Positions 53,570 to 63,420 of a stretch of 64,000 bases of DNA are shown here, piece after piece. The DNA is from Vacuolonema iberomarrocanum LEGE 07170 (GTDB lineage Bacteria > Cyanobacteriota > Cyanobacteriia > Elainellales > Elainellaceae): the NCBI GenBank assembly GCA_015207365.1, contig JADEXA010000036.1:1-64000 (forward strand). The letters run 5' to 3'. The translations under genes and the position numbers were made by a program. Position 1 is the stretch's first letter, and each line of letters starts with the position of its first letter. Under the pieces are notes generated by a model. The model was not told where the DNA came from. It saw nothing but the letters and a program-made list of their open reading frames with translations, and searched no databases.

Positions 53570-55234
53570 TTACTTCTCGATTTGCCAGAGGAGGAACTGC
53601 TGGGTGGGTTGGATGGCGACCCCTTCGATGCCAGATTGCGCAAAGACATAGTCCTTGTTTTGCCAGAGGGGAACGCTAGGTACGTCATCCACCATCAGTT
53701 GCTGAATATCGGCCAGGATGGCGTTGCGGGCTGTGGGGTCTTGCTCGGCGCGTTGTTGCTGGATCAGCTCGTTTGCCGCTTCGTTGTAATAGAAGGTGCC
53801 ATCGGAGAAGGTGGCTCCTGACTCACAGAGGGTTTCGGGGTTGCCCTCATCGCAGCTCAGGAACGGTTGCACAAAGTTGTCGACATCAAAGAAGTCGGGA
53901 TACCAGTTCTGCAACACTGCCGGGTAAATGCCCTTTTCCATGTTCTCGAACAGGGTTGCCCCTTCTACGTTTTGCACATCCACCGTGACGATGCCAGGGA
54001 GGGCATTTTCGATGGATTCTTTCAGGGTATTGGCGACGATGCTGCGAGTCGTAGACGCAGAGGGATACCAGAGTTCTAGGGTGAAGGGGTTGGATTCGTC
54101 AAAGCCTGCGCTGGCGAGGAGTTCTCTGGCCAGCTCGTAGTTGCCATCCCCATAGGCGTCTTCGAAGACGGGTTCATACACGTCGAAGGCGATCGGGATC
54201 ATGCTGTAGAGGGGTTCAGCTTGTCCCTGGAAGACGCGATCGCGAATCAGGGTGCGATCCATCATGGCGGCGATCGCCTGCCGCACCTCTAGTTGGTCCA
54301 TCGGCTCCATCTTCAGGTTGAGGCTCATGTAGTTGACGACCGTTGTTCCGGCCTCAACCACCGTCCATTCATTCTGTTCCGCATTTTGTTCGAGGTTCGC
54401 GATCTGGTCGGGGTCGAGGGTTTGATAGGCCACATCGATATCCCCGGTCTGGAAGGCGTTGAATAGGTTGGCCGGGCTAGTGAAAAGCTGAATATCGATG
54501 CCTTCGTTGGCGGGCGCTTCGCCCCAATAGTCGGGATTCGCATCCAGCTTGATGGAATCTGTTGTAAATGAGGACAGCACATAAGGCCCTGTGCCAACAA
54601 AGGTGTCGGGTTGGAAGGAACCCGCAGCGATCTCGTAGCTCTCGGGGGGAACCGGAGTGACGCCCCAGAAGGTGAGGAGCGCCGGGAACGCCGCAAAAGG
54701 CGAGTTCAGCGTAATGGTCAGCTCCAGATCTCCCGTCGCTTCTACGGTGTTAATTTTTTCGGCGAGCAGGAAGGCCGGACGACCACCATTTTCCATGAAG
54801 CGCTGGATCGAGAAGGCCATGGCTTCGGCGGTGAAGGGGGTGCCGTCGTGGAAGGTGATACCTTCCCGCAGCGGCATGGTGTAGGTCAGCCCATCTTCAC
54901 TGACGGTGGGCAGTTCGGTCGCTAGTTGGGGGACCAGGTCGGTGGAGCCGGGCTCGTAGGTATAGAGGCGATCGCCCATGTTGTAGAGCAGAATCCCTGG
55001 GAAGATTTCGTAGGAATCGGCAGGGTCAAGGGTTCGCGCTTTAAGGGTGGTTCCCATCGAGACCCGCCCGCCGGATGTTGCGTCTTCGACGGCCTCACCT
55101 CCTGCATCGGATGGGGCGCTGGCATCTTGTTGCGGCGCACCGCAGCCCACCGCCAGTGCCATACACAACCCAAACAATCCGACAAATTGCAAAAATCTGC
55201 GCCAATGGCGACGCGAAAAGCCCAGTAGATTCAT
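53570..55234 (-). CDS. ABC transporter substrate-binding lipoprotein (family 5)
   Basis: A 554-residue family 5 (DppA/OppA-type) binding protein. A signal peptide with lipobox ends at Cys31 (LAVGC). The domain has RTLDPADSYEIFPGILLYNM, LREGITFHDGTPFTAEAMAF and ANPDYWGEAPANEGIDIQLF, all typical of this family. It captures an oligopeptide or a similar ligand in the periplasm for the downstream permease. The two genes form a small operon. Confidence 0.92.
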   Translation of the reverse strand: MNLLGFSRRHWRRFLQFVGLFGLCMALAVGCGAPQQDASAPSDAGGEAVEDATSGGRVSMGTTLKARTLDPADSYEIFPGILLYNMGDRLYTYEPGSTDLVPQLATELPTVSEDGLTYTMPLREGITFHDGTPFTAEAMAFSIQRFMENGGRPAFLLAEKINTVEATGDLELTITLNSPFAAFPALLTFWGVTPVPPESYEIAAGSFQPDTFVGTGPYVLSSFTTDSIKLDANPDYWGEAPANEGIDIQLFTSPANLFNAFQTGDIDVAYQTLDPDQIANLEQNAEQNEWTVVEAGTTVVNYMSLNLKMEPMDQLEVRQAIAAMMDRTLIRDRVFQGQAEPLYSMIPIAFDVYEPVFEDAYGDGNYELARELLASAGFDESNPFTLELWYPSASTTRSIVANTLKESIENALPGIVTVDVQNVEGATLFENMEKGIYPAVLQNWYPDFFDVDNFVQPFLSCDEGNPETLCESGATFSDGTFYYNEAANELIQQQRAEQDPTARNAILADIQQLMVDDVPSVPLWQNKDYVFAQSGIEGVAIQPTQQFLLWQIEK

Positions 55235-55727
55235 CTGTGAAACGCCCGTGGAAAGTGGAAAAGGTACAGTAGAACGAGCCGAACTCGAAGCGTAAGTAAA
55301 CGCGACACAACCTGTTCAGAACTTTATACCGTTTTGGTGCGGAGAACTCAATCCGTTCCTGTGAACCCTAGGACTTACATCGCATCCTGCCTAGATAGCT
55401 GCAAAACTCAACTGTCGCCTGTGACCACGCCCTCCAGGGGTCACAAACAATAGTTATGTCAGTTATGCCGCTGATTTTTGTACGACGAGACAGTACCCTA
55501 AACGTGATTTGTGATTTGTGAGCACTGGAAACTAGACACCACTAGTTTTTCAGCTCAGTCTAGCTAAGTAGGTAGCCATAAATAAACGGTGCTGTAGGGT
55601 GCTGTTAGGCAAAGCCGTAACGCACCATCCCGCAAGGCTTTGATGCGTTACGCTATCGCTAACGCATCCTACCAATAATTAGGGCTTTCTACTTAGCGAA
55701 GTTTACAGGTTTTTGCTGCGATCGCCT
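55235..55727. other. intergenic region between SBP and GNAT genes
   Basis: About 490 bases. The left part should hold the SBP promoter (the two flanking genes are divergent). The right part holds the repeat at 55594. No gene or further structure was recognised. Confidence 0.4.
55594..55672. repeat. GGTGCGTTACG-type repeat, copy 2
   Basis: Reads GTAGGGTGCTGTTAGGCAAA, GCCGTAACGCACC, TTTGATGCGTTACGCTATCG and AACGCATCCTAC. It shares order and hairpins with 26773-26848. It is non-coding and lies about 55 bases before the GNAT gene. Confidence 0.6.
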
Positions 55728-56276
55728 ATGAGCCAGCCAACCTTTCTAAAAGTGCCGTTTGTATGGGAGAAGCCAGACGCTTTGATTGAGGGTTCGTCTC
55801 AGCTAACGTTTGAACCCGTCAAAGCGGTGGATCATCAATTAATTTCAACGGTTGCGCGGGTAATGGCTGAGTCAGTCGATGCGAGCGATCGCCGCAGAAC
55901 ATCAGAACATGATCCTCACAAAGCGGCTGAGATGTTTTTGTATTCAGCAAGAGAAGACTTCGCGTATCAAGATGACTGGTGGCAGTTTGGGATCAACGAG
56001 AAAGGGGAAATTGTAGGGTTTGTACTTCCGGTCATCTTTCCAGGATGTGCCAAAGAGGGTTTGGAAGAAGGAACAATCTACTACATGGGAGTTTTGCCAG
56101 GGTATCGAGGACTTGGTTTAGCAAACGAGCTTTTATTCAAAGGAACACAGATCCTACAGGAGGTCGGAGTCTGGAGAGTGTTTTGTGACACAGCTATGGA
56201 TAATGTGCGGATGATTGCTGCGTTCAAGCGGGTTGGCTATCGGCAATATGGTGAACCTTGGGAACGCCCAGTTTAA
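55728..56276 (+). CDS. GNAT-family N-acetyltransferase
   Basis: A 182-residue protein with a GNAT core: acetyl-CoA-binding GVLPGYRGLGLANELLFKG, preceded by a beta-strand segment EKGEIVGFVLPVIF, and followed by VGVWRVFCDTAMDNVRMIAA and FKRVGYRQYG. The ATG at 55728 (MSQPTFLK) is preferred over a frame start five codons upstream. Substrate is unknown. It stands alone. Confidence 0.88.
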   Translation: MSQPTFLKVPFVWEKPDALIEGSSQLTFEPVKAVDHQLISTVARVMAESVDASDRRRTSEHDPHKAAEMFLYSAREDFAYQDDWWQFGINEKGEIVGFVLPVIFPGCAKEGLEEGTIYYMGVLPGYRGLGLANELLFKGTQILQEVGVWRVFCDTAMDNVRMIAAFKRVGYRQYGEPWERPV

Positions 56277-56724
56277 TTTTTGTCGTTCGCGCAGCACAAC
56301 AACCTTGGCGCTGCGGAAGGTATTGAGACATGGGTGCTAACGCAAAGGTAATCTGCCGCTGCTGACCAGAAACGTTGCGATATCCAACCGGATTCGATGG
56401 TGGCGACCCGGTTGAACATCCCAAAGAGTTTGTGACTATGGCAATACCGACTCACCACACCGAAATTTTGGTTCATCAAAGAATAGTTACGTTACACTTT
56501 GGCGCACAGCATCCGTCCGGAAAAATTCTATGACTTAGGTGCGGTTGAATTCAGCCTATGGTGCGGTTGAAATGGCAACCGCACCATAAGATGCACCTTT
56601 GCGGATGCTCAAGTTATAAGGTTCTCATTGCCTATCAAACGTTGACGTATTTCGTCGCTCCGACTGGGTATCAGAGCCTTGTTTGAATTTTCTGTAACAG
56701 CTTTCCTACCTGTTGGATTCGGTT
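56277..56724. other. intergenic region with possible decayed gene
   Basis: Apart from the hairpin at 56557, a leftward frame (56273-56479) reads SHKLFGMFNRVATIESGWIS. It has no domain I know and no good start, so I treat it as non-coding or a relic. Confidence 0.35.
56557..56588. terminator. hairpin downstream of the GNAT gene
   Basis: TATGGTGCGGTTG and CAACCGCACCATA are exact complements around AAATGG. It lies 280 bases after the stop, so it may be a dispersed palindrome rather than the gene's terminator. The preceding TTAGGTGCGGTTGAATTCAG partly repeats the left arm. Confidence 0.5.
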
Positions 56725-58038
56725 ATGGTTGCATCCTCTGTTTCTTTACCCGATACCCCACCCCCACTGACTGCATCCCTCTCGTTGCTAGAGCTGGCTG
56801 GTCGCGGAAATAGCGATGCGCTCAGCCGCTGGCTCAACAGTTTACTGGCAGAGAAGGGGCTGTATATAAAAGCGGTGTTTGCCAAACAGAAACCGCTAAC
56901 CTTGCATCTCTATTTTCTGTATCCTGCATCCCGCGAGGCATTGCTGGGGGTGCAAGGCGCGGTCGTGCGGATGCTGAGTTATCGCTTGTGGACCTTAAAT
57001 TCACCCCTCATTTGTCAGGTACGGGTACTGGCCTGGCACCGGGGAAACCGCTCCCTCCTGTGGCAACAATCCCTGCGCATCAAAACCCCTGCCAATTTGC
57101 CCCAGCGCCTCCAACTCGCCAAGCATCGGCGCTCTCAGATGCAGCAACGACGGCGCTGGCAGGTTGCCCTGGTCGGGGGTATGACTACAACGGGCTTGTT
57201 TGCCGCATCCTTGCTGGCTCACTTCCGCAACTCCGATGTGGAGACAGTAGATGCGGCTTCCATCGAAGGATCATCCATGCCGTCGCTGGTACAACCTGTG
57301 ACACCGCTGCTCGCTCCAATGATGCGCCCCCCTGTTGAACCTCCTCGTCCGCACTATTCGTCGGCTGATGTGCCCGCTGCGTTTCGGGGGCAGGTGGTGT
57401 ACAGCGTTACGCCTGCCAATGGTGAGAAGGTGCTGGCGTTGACCTTTGACGACGGCCCCTGGCCGGAGACGACCGAGGAAGTGCTTACTATCCTGGAACG
57501 ATTTGAGGTGCCAGCCACTTTCTTTGTGACCGGACGGCAGGTAGAGCGGTTTCCCCATCTGGCCCAGCGCATGGTGATGTCGGGGCATGCGATCGCCAAC
57601 CACTCCTGGACACATCCGATGGAGACGATGGATAGCGAAACGGCAATTCGTGAGTTGGAAGGAACCAACCGCCTAATTGAGCAAGCCACGGGCGTCCGTC
57701 CAGCCCTCTTCCGCCCCCCAGGCGGCAACCTCAACACGCGGCTGGTAGACTACGCCAAACGTGCCCGGTTTGCGGTGATGATGTGGTCGGCGGATTCCGA
57801 AGATTACTACGTGTCTGCGCCATTGATTGTGGACAATGTGCTGCAAGCGGTGCGTCCGGGGGGCATTGTGCTATTTCATGATGGCGGTGGCGACCAGCAG
57901 GCGACCGTGGAGGCATTGCCGCAATTGCTTGCGACCCTTTCCCGCCTGGGCTATCGTTTTGTCACAGTGCCCGAGTTGTTGCACTTGGCACAATCCGATG
58001 CCCCGTCGTCTACTGGGATGCCGCTTGAACAGGACTAG
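56725..58038 (+). CDS. membrane-anchored polysaccharide deacetylase
   Basis: A 437-residue protein. After a cytoplasmic N-terminal region of about 145 residues there is a single membrane helix (LVGGMTTTGLFAASLLAHF), then a NodB-homology deacetylase domain (about 230-420). The metal-binding motif is LTFDDGPWPETTEEVL, with HSWTHPM for the His pair, the arginine motif RPPGGNLNTRLVDY and a final FHDGGGD. It removes acetyl groups from peptidoglycan or exopolysaccharide. The ATG at 56725 is preceded by a TTG four codons upstream. A GH10-like gene follows 43 bases later, so the two may work together on wall glycans. Confidence 0.9.
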   Translation: MVASSVSLPDTPPPLTASLSLLELAGRGNSDALSRWLNSLLAEKGLYIKAVFAKQKPLTLHLYFLYPASREALLGVQGAVVRMLSYRLWTLNSPLICQVRVLAWHRGNRSLLWQQSLRIKTPANLPQRLQLAKHRRSQMQQRRRWQVALVGGMTTTGLFAASLLAHFRNSDVETVDAASIEGSSMPSLVQPVTPLLAPMMRPPVEPPRPHYSSADVPAAFRGQVVYSVTPANGEKVLALTFDDGPWPETTEEVLTILERFEVPATFFVTGRQVERFPHLAQRMVMSGHAIANHSWTHPMETMDSETAIRELEGTNRLIEQATGVRPALFRPPGGNLNTRLVDYAKRARFAVMMWSADSEDYYVSAPLIVDNVLQAVRPGGIVLFHDGGGDQQATVEALPQLLATLSRLGYRFVTVPELLHLAQSDAPSSTGMPLEQD

Positions 58039-58081
58039 TTTTCACGCCGATCGATCGCACCATCGATCGCCAAAGCATAGG

Positions 58082-59275
58082 ATGCGTACGACCCGCCGCT
58101 TATTACTGAAGGGGCTATTGGGATGGGCGATCGCCCTCCTGCTTACTTTCAGCCATCTGCTGCTGTCGCTAGGAGCAAACGCCACCGATACCCCTGCCGA
58201 GGTGCCCACCGAACTGCGGGGCATTTGGCTCACCAACATCGACAGCGAGGTGTTATTTTCCAGCCGTAACCTGGTGTCTGGCTTGCGGCGTTTGGATTAT
58301 CTCAACTTCAATACCCTCTATCCTACGGTCTGGAATGGGGGCTATACCCTCTATCCCAGCCCCATCGCTGAGGAAACCTTCGGGGTCGCCCTCGACCCCC
58401 ATCCCGGATTTGAGGGACGCGACATGTTGGGAGAAGTGGTGGCCGAAGGGCATCGCCTGGGCATGACGGTGATTCCCTGGTTTGAGTTTGGGCTCATGGC
58501 TCCAGCGGAAACAGAGCTGACTGCACAACACCCAGATTGGTTGACGACTCGGGCTGATGGCGATCGCATTTGGATGGAGGGGGGACGCATTCCCCGTGTT
58601 TGGCTCAATCCCTTTCACCCCGAGGTGCAAGACTTCATGGTGGAGCTACTGACTGAGGCCGTGCAACGCTACCCTATCGATGGCATCCAGCTCGATGACC
58701 ACTTCGGCATTCCTGTAGAGTTTGGCTATGACCCGCTGACAGTGGAGCGCTATCGCCAGGATCACGATGGAGCTGCGCCTCCTGACGACCCAACCGACCC
58801 CGATTGGGTACGCTGGCGAGCCAATGAAATTACTCGACTCATGCAACGGGTCATCGCCGAAGTTCATGCCATCAACCCCGACTGCCTCATCTCCCTTTCC
58901 CCCAACCCCCGCCAATTTGCCTTCGAGAACTACCTACAAGATTGGGGCACTTGGGAACGCCGGGGCTGGCTCGATGAGCTAATTGTGCAGATCTATCGGC
59001 GGGATATGGAGCGTTTCATTTTCGAGGTCGAACGCCCCGATGTGCAGGTGGCGCGCGAGTTCCTCCCCGTCAGTATTGGCATCCTTATCGGCCTCAAAGA
59101 CCGCATCACTGACATGGAGCTGATCGCCGAACAGGTCGAAGAAGTGCGCGATCGCCAATTCGCCGGAGTCTCCTTCTTCTTCTACGAAACCCTCGGCAAC
59201 CGAGACAGCCTGTTCCGAGGACTCTTCCCCACCCCCGCCCAACGACCCACACCACCGGATCTGGGCATCAACTGA
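58082..59275 (+). CDS. GH10-like (DUF187/GHL10) glycosidase, secreted
   Basis: A 397-residue protein with a signal peptide or anchor (RRLLLKGLLGWAIALLLTFS) and a TIM-barrel glycoside hydrolase-like domain: LRGIWLTNIDSEVLFSSRNL, NTLYPTVWNGGYTLYPSP, VIPWFEFGLMAPAETELT, DGIQLDDHFGIPVEFGYD. The DDHFG segment carries the likely catalytic acid. The ATG at 58082 (MRTTRRLLLKG) is the natural start; a longer frame shadows the preceding gene. It probably acts on extracellular or wall polysaccharide. Confidence 0.9.
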   Translation: MRTTRRLLLKGLLGWAIALLLTFSHLLLSLGANATDTPAEVPTELRGIWLTNIDSEVLFSSRNLVSGLRRLDYLNFNTLYPTVWNGGYTLYPSPIAEETFGVALDPHPGFEGRDMLGEVVAEGHRLGMTVIPWFEFGLMAPAETELTAQHPDWLTTRADGDRIWMEGGRIPRVWLNPFHPEVQDFMVELLTEAVQRYPIDGIQLDDHFGIPVEFGYDPLTVERYRQDHDGAAPPDDPTDPDWVRWRANEITRLMQRVIAEVHAINPDCLISLSPNPRQFAFENYLQDWGTWERRGWLDELIVQIYRRDMERFIFEVERPDVQVAREFLPVSIGILIGLKDRITDMELIAEQVEEVRDRQFAGVSFFFYETLGNRDSLFRGLFPTPAQRPTPPDLGIN

Positions 59276-59317
59276 GCCCTAGATCGCAAACGGATGGGTA
59301 TATTCCTACCAGCTCTA

Positions 59318-60220
59318 TCACGCCAGGACAACCCAGGGCGCAAGAACCTGCTGATCATCCCGTAACTGCAACTGCCCCACGCCCAAAAACTCGTCCCGGT
59401 CTCCGCCCATATCACCCAGAATGCACAGCGGCGTTTCGAGAGGAAAGGAGAAATGGTCGGCAGACAGTCGTTGTCCCTGGCACCAGCGCTTTGCCAGTTG
59501 CGGATCTAAGGTAATGGTCGGGAGCCCTTGCAACGGGTGATCGGGGGGAATGAATTGGAAGGTTTGGTTGGAGAGTTGTGACTCCAGTTCATCCAACGTG
59601 AGGCTATCGTCCAGACTAAAGCCGCTGCTTTCGGTGCGGATGAGCTTGGCAAGGGTTGCCCCTGTGCCAACGGCAGCACCGAGGTCACGGGCGATCGCCC
59701 GAATGTAGGTGCCAGAGCCACAGGCGATCGCCACCTCCAGTTCGGGAAACGTCCCCGGATACCAACCCAAAACATCAATGCGGTGAACCGTTACCGTACG
59801 AACCGGAACCTCTACAGCAGCCCCCGCTCGTGCCAGATCATAGAGGCGCTTTCCATCAACCTGGATGGCGCTATATTTGGGCGGAATTTGCTCGATTCTT
59901 CCTAAAAACCTGGGCAGAATAGGCTCAATCTGCTCCAAGGATAAGGCGTCTGCCGGGTGGGTTTGAATCACCTCGCCTTCCAGGTCATCCGTTGTGGTTT
60001 GAACCCCAAACCGCACCACCGCTCGGTACGCTTTGTCTCCTGGCAAAAACTGAATCAGTCGTGTTGCCCGTCCTACAGCGATGGGCAGAACCCCTGTCGC
60101 CGCTGGGTCGAGGGTTCCGCCATGACCCACACGCTTCTGCCGTAACAATCGTCGCACCCGCGCCACACAGTCATGGGAGGTGAAACCCCCAGGCTTATTC
60201 AAATTCACAAATCCTTGCAC
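59318..60220 (-). CDS. truB: tRNA pseudouridine(55) synthase
   Basis: TruB isomerises U55 in the T-loop of tRNAs. The 300-residue protein has the active-site Asp38 in HGGTLDPAATGVLPIAVGRA, the LNKPGGFTSHD opening and the YDLARAGAAVEVPVRTVTVH region; a PUA-like C-terminal stretch follows. The ATG at 60220 gives the standard N-terminus MQGFVNLNKPGG. It is divergent from nothing close; the small membrane protein lies upstream on the same strand. Confidence 0.95.
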   Translation of the reverse strand: MQGFVNLNKPGGFTSHDCVARVRRLLRQKRVGHGGTLDPAATGVLPIAVGRATRLIQFLPGDKAYRAVVRFGVQTTTDDLEGEVIQTHPADALSLEQIEPILPRFLGRIEQIPPKYSAIQVDGKRLYDLARAGAAVEVPVRTVTVHRIDVLGWYPGTFPELEVAIACGSGTYIRAIARDLGAAVGTGATLAKLIRTESSGFSLDDSLTLDELESQLSNQTFQFIPPDHPLQGLPTITLDPQLAKRWCQGQRLSADHFSFPLETPLCILGDMGGDRDEFLGVGQLQLRDDQQVLAPWVVLA

Positions 60221-60300
60221 AATTCCCCTAAATTCTCGCGTTCAACACCGAACCAACCGGGTGAAAAGAGCCCTGAGCTGATCCGTGTTTCATTCTGCCT

Positions 60301-60474
60301 TTAATTGGCATGCACATCGGAATAAGCAGGAGGGGATGCCGTTGTCTGAGGCTCCATCACCGGAGACAAGTCTGCCAGCAGGGGCACTGCACCAAAAAGA
60401 GCCAGCGTGCCACCAATCGATACCAGACTGAGAAAAATCATCTGTAGCTGGGTTTGACGGTTTGATCGTGCCAT
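60301..60474 (-). CDS. small single-pass membrane protein
   Basis: A 57-residue protein with one hydrophobic segment (about residues 12-34, MIFLSLVSIGGTLALFGAVP) and a polar, Pro/Ser-rich tail. The ATG at 60474 (MARSNRQTQLQ) is chosen because it precedes the helix directly. Its size and single helix would suit a photosystem- or thylakoid-associated small protein, but I do not recognise it. Confidence 0.6.
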   Translation of the reverse strand: MARSNRQTQLQMIFLSLVSIGGTLALFGAVPLLADLSPVMEPQTTASPPAYSDVHAN

Positions 60475-60627
60475 AGAACAAGAAGATCCTGATGATGAGT
60501 GACTCGACGAACGTGAACCGGAAACACTCTTACACAAAAGTTAACACATTCGTTTTCTATAGGTTCTACAGGATGAGTGCAAGCAATTCCTAACGCAAAA
60601 GGAAAGACATAATTTCTAACGCGATCT

Positions 60628-60718
60628 GGACTTACGGATTTTGTTGATTTTGTGGCCGCGACGCGGCCACAAAATCAACGACTTCACTCAGGATGACGCA
60701 AGTTTTGCATAAGTCCTG
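60628..60718. repeat. CAGGACTGACGCA-type element, copy 3
   Basis: Left end TGGACTTACGGATTTTGTTG and right end TTTTGCATAAGTCCTGG are imperfect inverted repeats. The core hairpin (GATTTTGTGGCCGCG and complement, about 60643-60678) is perfect here. TTCACTCAGGATGACGCAAG is common to the 24621 copy. Confidence 0.65.
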
Positions 60719-60735
60719 GCGATAACTCCTAATAC

Positions 60736-60763
60736 AGCGGGAGGGGCGATCGCCCCTCCCGCT
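60736..60763. terminator. palindrome built around HIP1, probable thrS terminator
   Basis: AGCGGGAGGGGCGATCGCCC continues as its own complement to 60763, so the 28-bp site is a perfect palindrome with GCGATCGC at its centre. It lies 40 bases after the thrS stop in the leftward direction. Confidence 0.55.
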
Positions 60764-60802
60764 ACAAAATTGTGAGTTGACCCAATCTGCGAATTTGCAG
60801 GG

Positions 60803-62641
60803 CTAGAAATTGCTGAAGTTGGCGATCGCCGCTGCCAATCGCTCCGTCACTTCGGCAATGGGAATTTGCCCCAGCTCGCCAGATGCACGCGTCCGAATAC
60901 TCAGCGCCTGCGCCTCCACTTCCTTGTCACCGACAACGGACATAATGGGGATTTTTGCCTTCTCCGCGTTGCGGATCATTTTGCCTAAGCGTTCGCCACT
61001 CTCATCCACCTCTGCCCGGATGTTTTGCGCTCGCATATCTGCTGCCACCTGCCGTGCAAAAGGGAGATGCGACTCGGTCACGGGTAGCAATCGGATCTGA
61101 ACAGGGGCAAGCCACAGGGGAAAATCCCCAGCGTACTCCTCAATCAAAATACCGATCAGCCGCTCCAACGACCCAAAGGGCGCCCGGTGAATCATCACAG
61201 GACGTTGACGCGAGCCGTCTTCAGCCACATATTCCAGGTCAAACCGTTCGGGCAAATTGTAGTCGACCTGCACCGTTCCCAGTTGCCACTCCCGCTCGAG
61301 GGCATCCTGCACCATGAAGTCCAACTTCGGGCCGTAGAAGGCCGCTTCACCAATACCCATGAAGTGGGGCAAGCCCAGAGTTTCCACCGCTCGCTGAATA
61401 GCATTCTGCGATTTTTCCCAGGCGTCATCACCACCAATGTACTTATCTAAATCGGGATCGCGGAAGCTGAGCCGCGCTTTGAAATTGGTGAGATTGAGGG
61501 CGTGGAAGACCGTTTGGATCAGATCCACCACCTTCAAAAATTCATCATCTAGCTGCTCTGGCGTCACGAATAGGTGCGCATCGTCCTGGGTAAAGCCCCG
61601 CACCCGCGTCAGCCCACCCAGTTCCCCCGACTGCTCATAGCGATACACCGTACCAAACTCGGCCAGTCGCAGGGGCAGATCGCGGTAAGAACGCAGTTCC
61701 GACTTATAGATCTGCACATGGAACGGACAGTTCATGGCCTTCAGCACAAAGCCGTCTTCATGCTGACGAGCTTCATCGCCATCCGCCATCATCGGAAACA
61801 GGTCGTCGCGATACTTCTGCCAATGCCCAGAGGTCTTGAACAAGTCCACCCGACCAATGTGGGGGGTGACCACAGGCAAATAGCCCCGGCGAATCTGCTC
61901 TTGCTTCAAATAATCTTCGAGCGTCGATCGCAGCAATGTGCCCTTGGGCGTCCACATGGGCAAACCAGGCCCCACCAGATCGCTGAAAACGAACAAGCCC
62001 AGTTCTTTCCCGAGTTTGCGATGGTCACGGCGGATCGCTTCTTCTTTACGGCGACGATATTCCGTCAGTTGCTCGGGGGTTTCCCACGCCGTGCCGTAGA
62101 TGCGCTGGAGCTGGGCTTTGGTTTCATCGCCACGCCAGTAGGCTCCTGCCAGACTTTCCAGGGCGATCGCATCGGGGTTGAGTTCTGCCGTCGATTCCAG
62201 GTGTGGTCCTGCACAGAGATCCCACCACTCATCCCCCAAGTGGTAGATCGTAATGGGATCCCCCTTAATATCGTCCAGAATTTCTAGCTTGTAGGGTTCG
62301 TTGATTGCCTGAATGCGGCTTTTCGCCTCGTCCCGCGACACTTCTTCGCGCACCACTGGCAACTTCCGGCGAATGATCTTCGCCATTTCTTTCTTAATGG
62401 CCTTCAAATCCTTTTCAGTGAATGGCTCTGGACTGTCGAAATCGTAATAGAATCCGTTTTCAATCCAGGGACCAATGGTGACCTGCGCTTTGGGGAATAG
62501 CTTTTGCACCGCCATCGCCATGACATGGGAAGTGGTGTGGCGAATCCGCTTCAGATGCTCCGATTCGCTGGTCTTGGGGAGTACAACCTTCTTAACGTCA
62601 GATTGAACTTCAGAGGTGTTGTTGGACACTACATTCGACAT
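60803..62641 (-). CDS. thrS: threonyl-tRNA synthetase
   Basis: ThrS charges tRNA-Thr. The 612-residue class II synthetase starts nearly at the editing domain (HTTSHVMAMAVQKLFPKAQV, with the His-rich site and CAGPHLESTAELNPDAIA), followed by the catalytic core (LKAMNCPFHVQIYKSELRSY, GELGGLTRVRGFTQDDAHLF, IHRAPFGSLERLIGILIEEY) and the anticodon-binding domain (VTESHLPFARQVAADMRAQN). It lacks the N-terminal TGS domain found in E. coli, as usual in cyanobacteria. It appears monocistronic. Confidence 0.97.
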   Translation of the reverse strand: MSNVVSNNTSEVQSDVKKVVLPKTSESEHLKRIRHTTSHVMAMAVQKLFPKAQVTIGPWIENGFYYDFDSPEPFTEKDLKAIKKEMAKIIRRKLPVVREEVSRDEAKSRIQAINEPYKLEILDDIKGDPITIYHLGDEWWDLCAGPHLESTAELNPDAIALESLAGAYWRGDETKAQLQRIYGTAWETPEQLTEYRRRKEEAIRRDHRKLGKELGLFVFSDLVGPGLPMWTPKGTLLRSTLEDYLKQEQIRRGYLPVVTPHIGRVDLFKTSGHWQKYRDDLFPMMADGDEARQHEDGFVLKAMNCPFHVQIYKSELRSYRDLPLRLAEFGTVYRYEQSGELGGLTRVRGFTQDDAHLFVTPEQLDDEFLKVVDLIQTVFHALNLTNFKARLSFRDPDLDKYIGGDDAWEKSQNAIQRAVETLGLPHFMGIGEAAFYGPKLDFMVQDALEREWQLGTVQVDYNLPERFDLEYVAEDGSRQRPVMIHRAPFGSLERLIGILIEEYAGDFPLWLAPVQIRLLPVTESHLPFARQVAADMRAQNIRAEVDESGERLGKMIRNAEKAKIPIMSVVGDKEVEAQALSIRTRASGELGQIPIAEVTERLAAAIANFSNF

Positions 62642-62848
62642 TGCACGACACGGCTAAGTGAAAGGCTTGCAGAGATTACAAAATCTCTCAGATTTCAATG
62701 GGCATCAGACCCAAATCAATCCTATCTTAGTTACTCTTCCCCTGATTTGAGCGTCGGTGGCGTCTTGAGAAGAAAGCGATCGCCAAATTGTTACAAAACG
62801 TAAATCGCGTTAATATCTAGACAAGACGCTAAACCTATTCGTAAACAA

Positions 62849-63178
62849 ATGTTTGACGCACCGCCTCCAGAAAGAGAGGAATTAATGAACTCGCTGTTGA
62901 AGCCGCTACTGGAAGACTTCCAGTATTGGTTTGGGCGATCGCACACGTTGCTCGAGCAAGAGCAGCTCAGCTTTTTGGACGAGGCGGCGCAAGCTGATTT
63001 GTTAGAGCGTCTTAGGCAGGCTCAGCAAGCTGTAGCAACCTCTAGCATGCTGCTACAAGCAACAGAAGGGCAAGTTGGTGTTGAGATGGCCGTCTTGATG
63101 GAGTGGCACCGCTTGGTTGCCGAATGTTGGCAAGTTGCAACGCGTCATCGAATGGAAACCTCGTCTCCCCAATCTTGA
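62849..63178 (+). CDS. DUF2605 family protein
   Basis: A 109-residue helical protein: LLKPLLEDFQYWFGRSHTLL, FLDEAAQADLLERLRQAQQA, and LMEWHRLVAECWQVATRHR. This matches the cyanobacteria-specific DUF2605 as I know it. Function is unknown. It precedes a DUF2973 gene, an arrangement that is common in cyanobacteria. The ATG at 62849 is used; one at 62885 is possible. Confidence 0.8.
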   Translation: MFDAPPPEREELMNSLLKPLLEDFQYWFGRSHTLLEQEQLSFLDEAAQADLLERLRQAQQAVATSSMLLQATEGQVGVEMAVLMEWHRLVAECWQVATRHRMETSSPQS

Positions 63179-63420
63179 TTTAACGCCACTTCCTGCTAAA
63201 GTTTCAGAAACGTCTTCCGGCAGGTCGATGTGTCTATGCCCAGTAGATGTTGGGATGAGGTAAAGGCAAACCATACGGTAAAGTAAGGATTTAAGGTTGG
63301 GGTAGAGTTGCCTCGGGCAACTACAATAGGTATTACACAGAACCCCCAGAAAGTCTTTTTCAGATCGCCCTTTTTGAAACCACCTTTTTGAAATCTAAGT
63401 AAAACACGGGAAAAAGCAGT

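Noticed and set aside
56273-56479. Possible transposase remnant leftward after the GNAT gene
   Set aside because: The peptide has no transposase motif and no terminal inverted repeats flank it.
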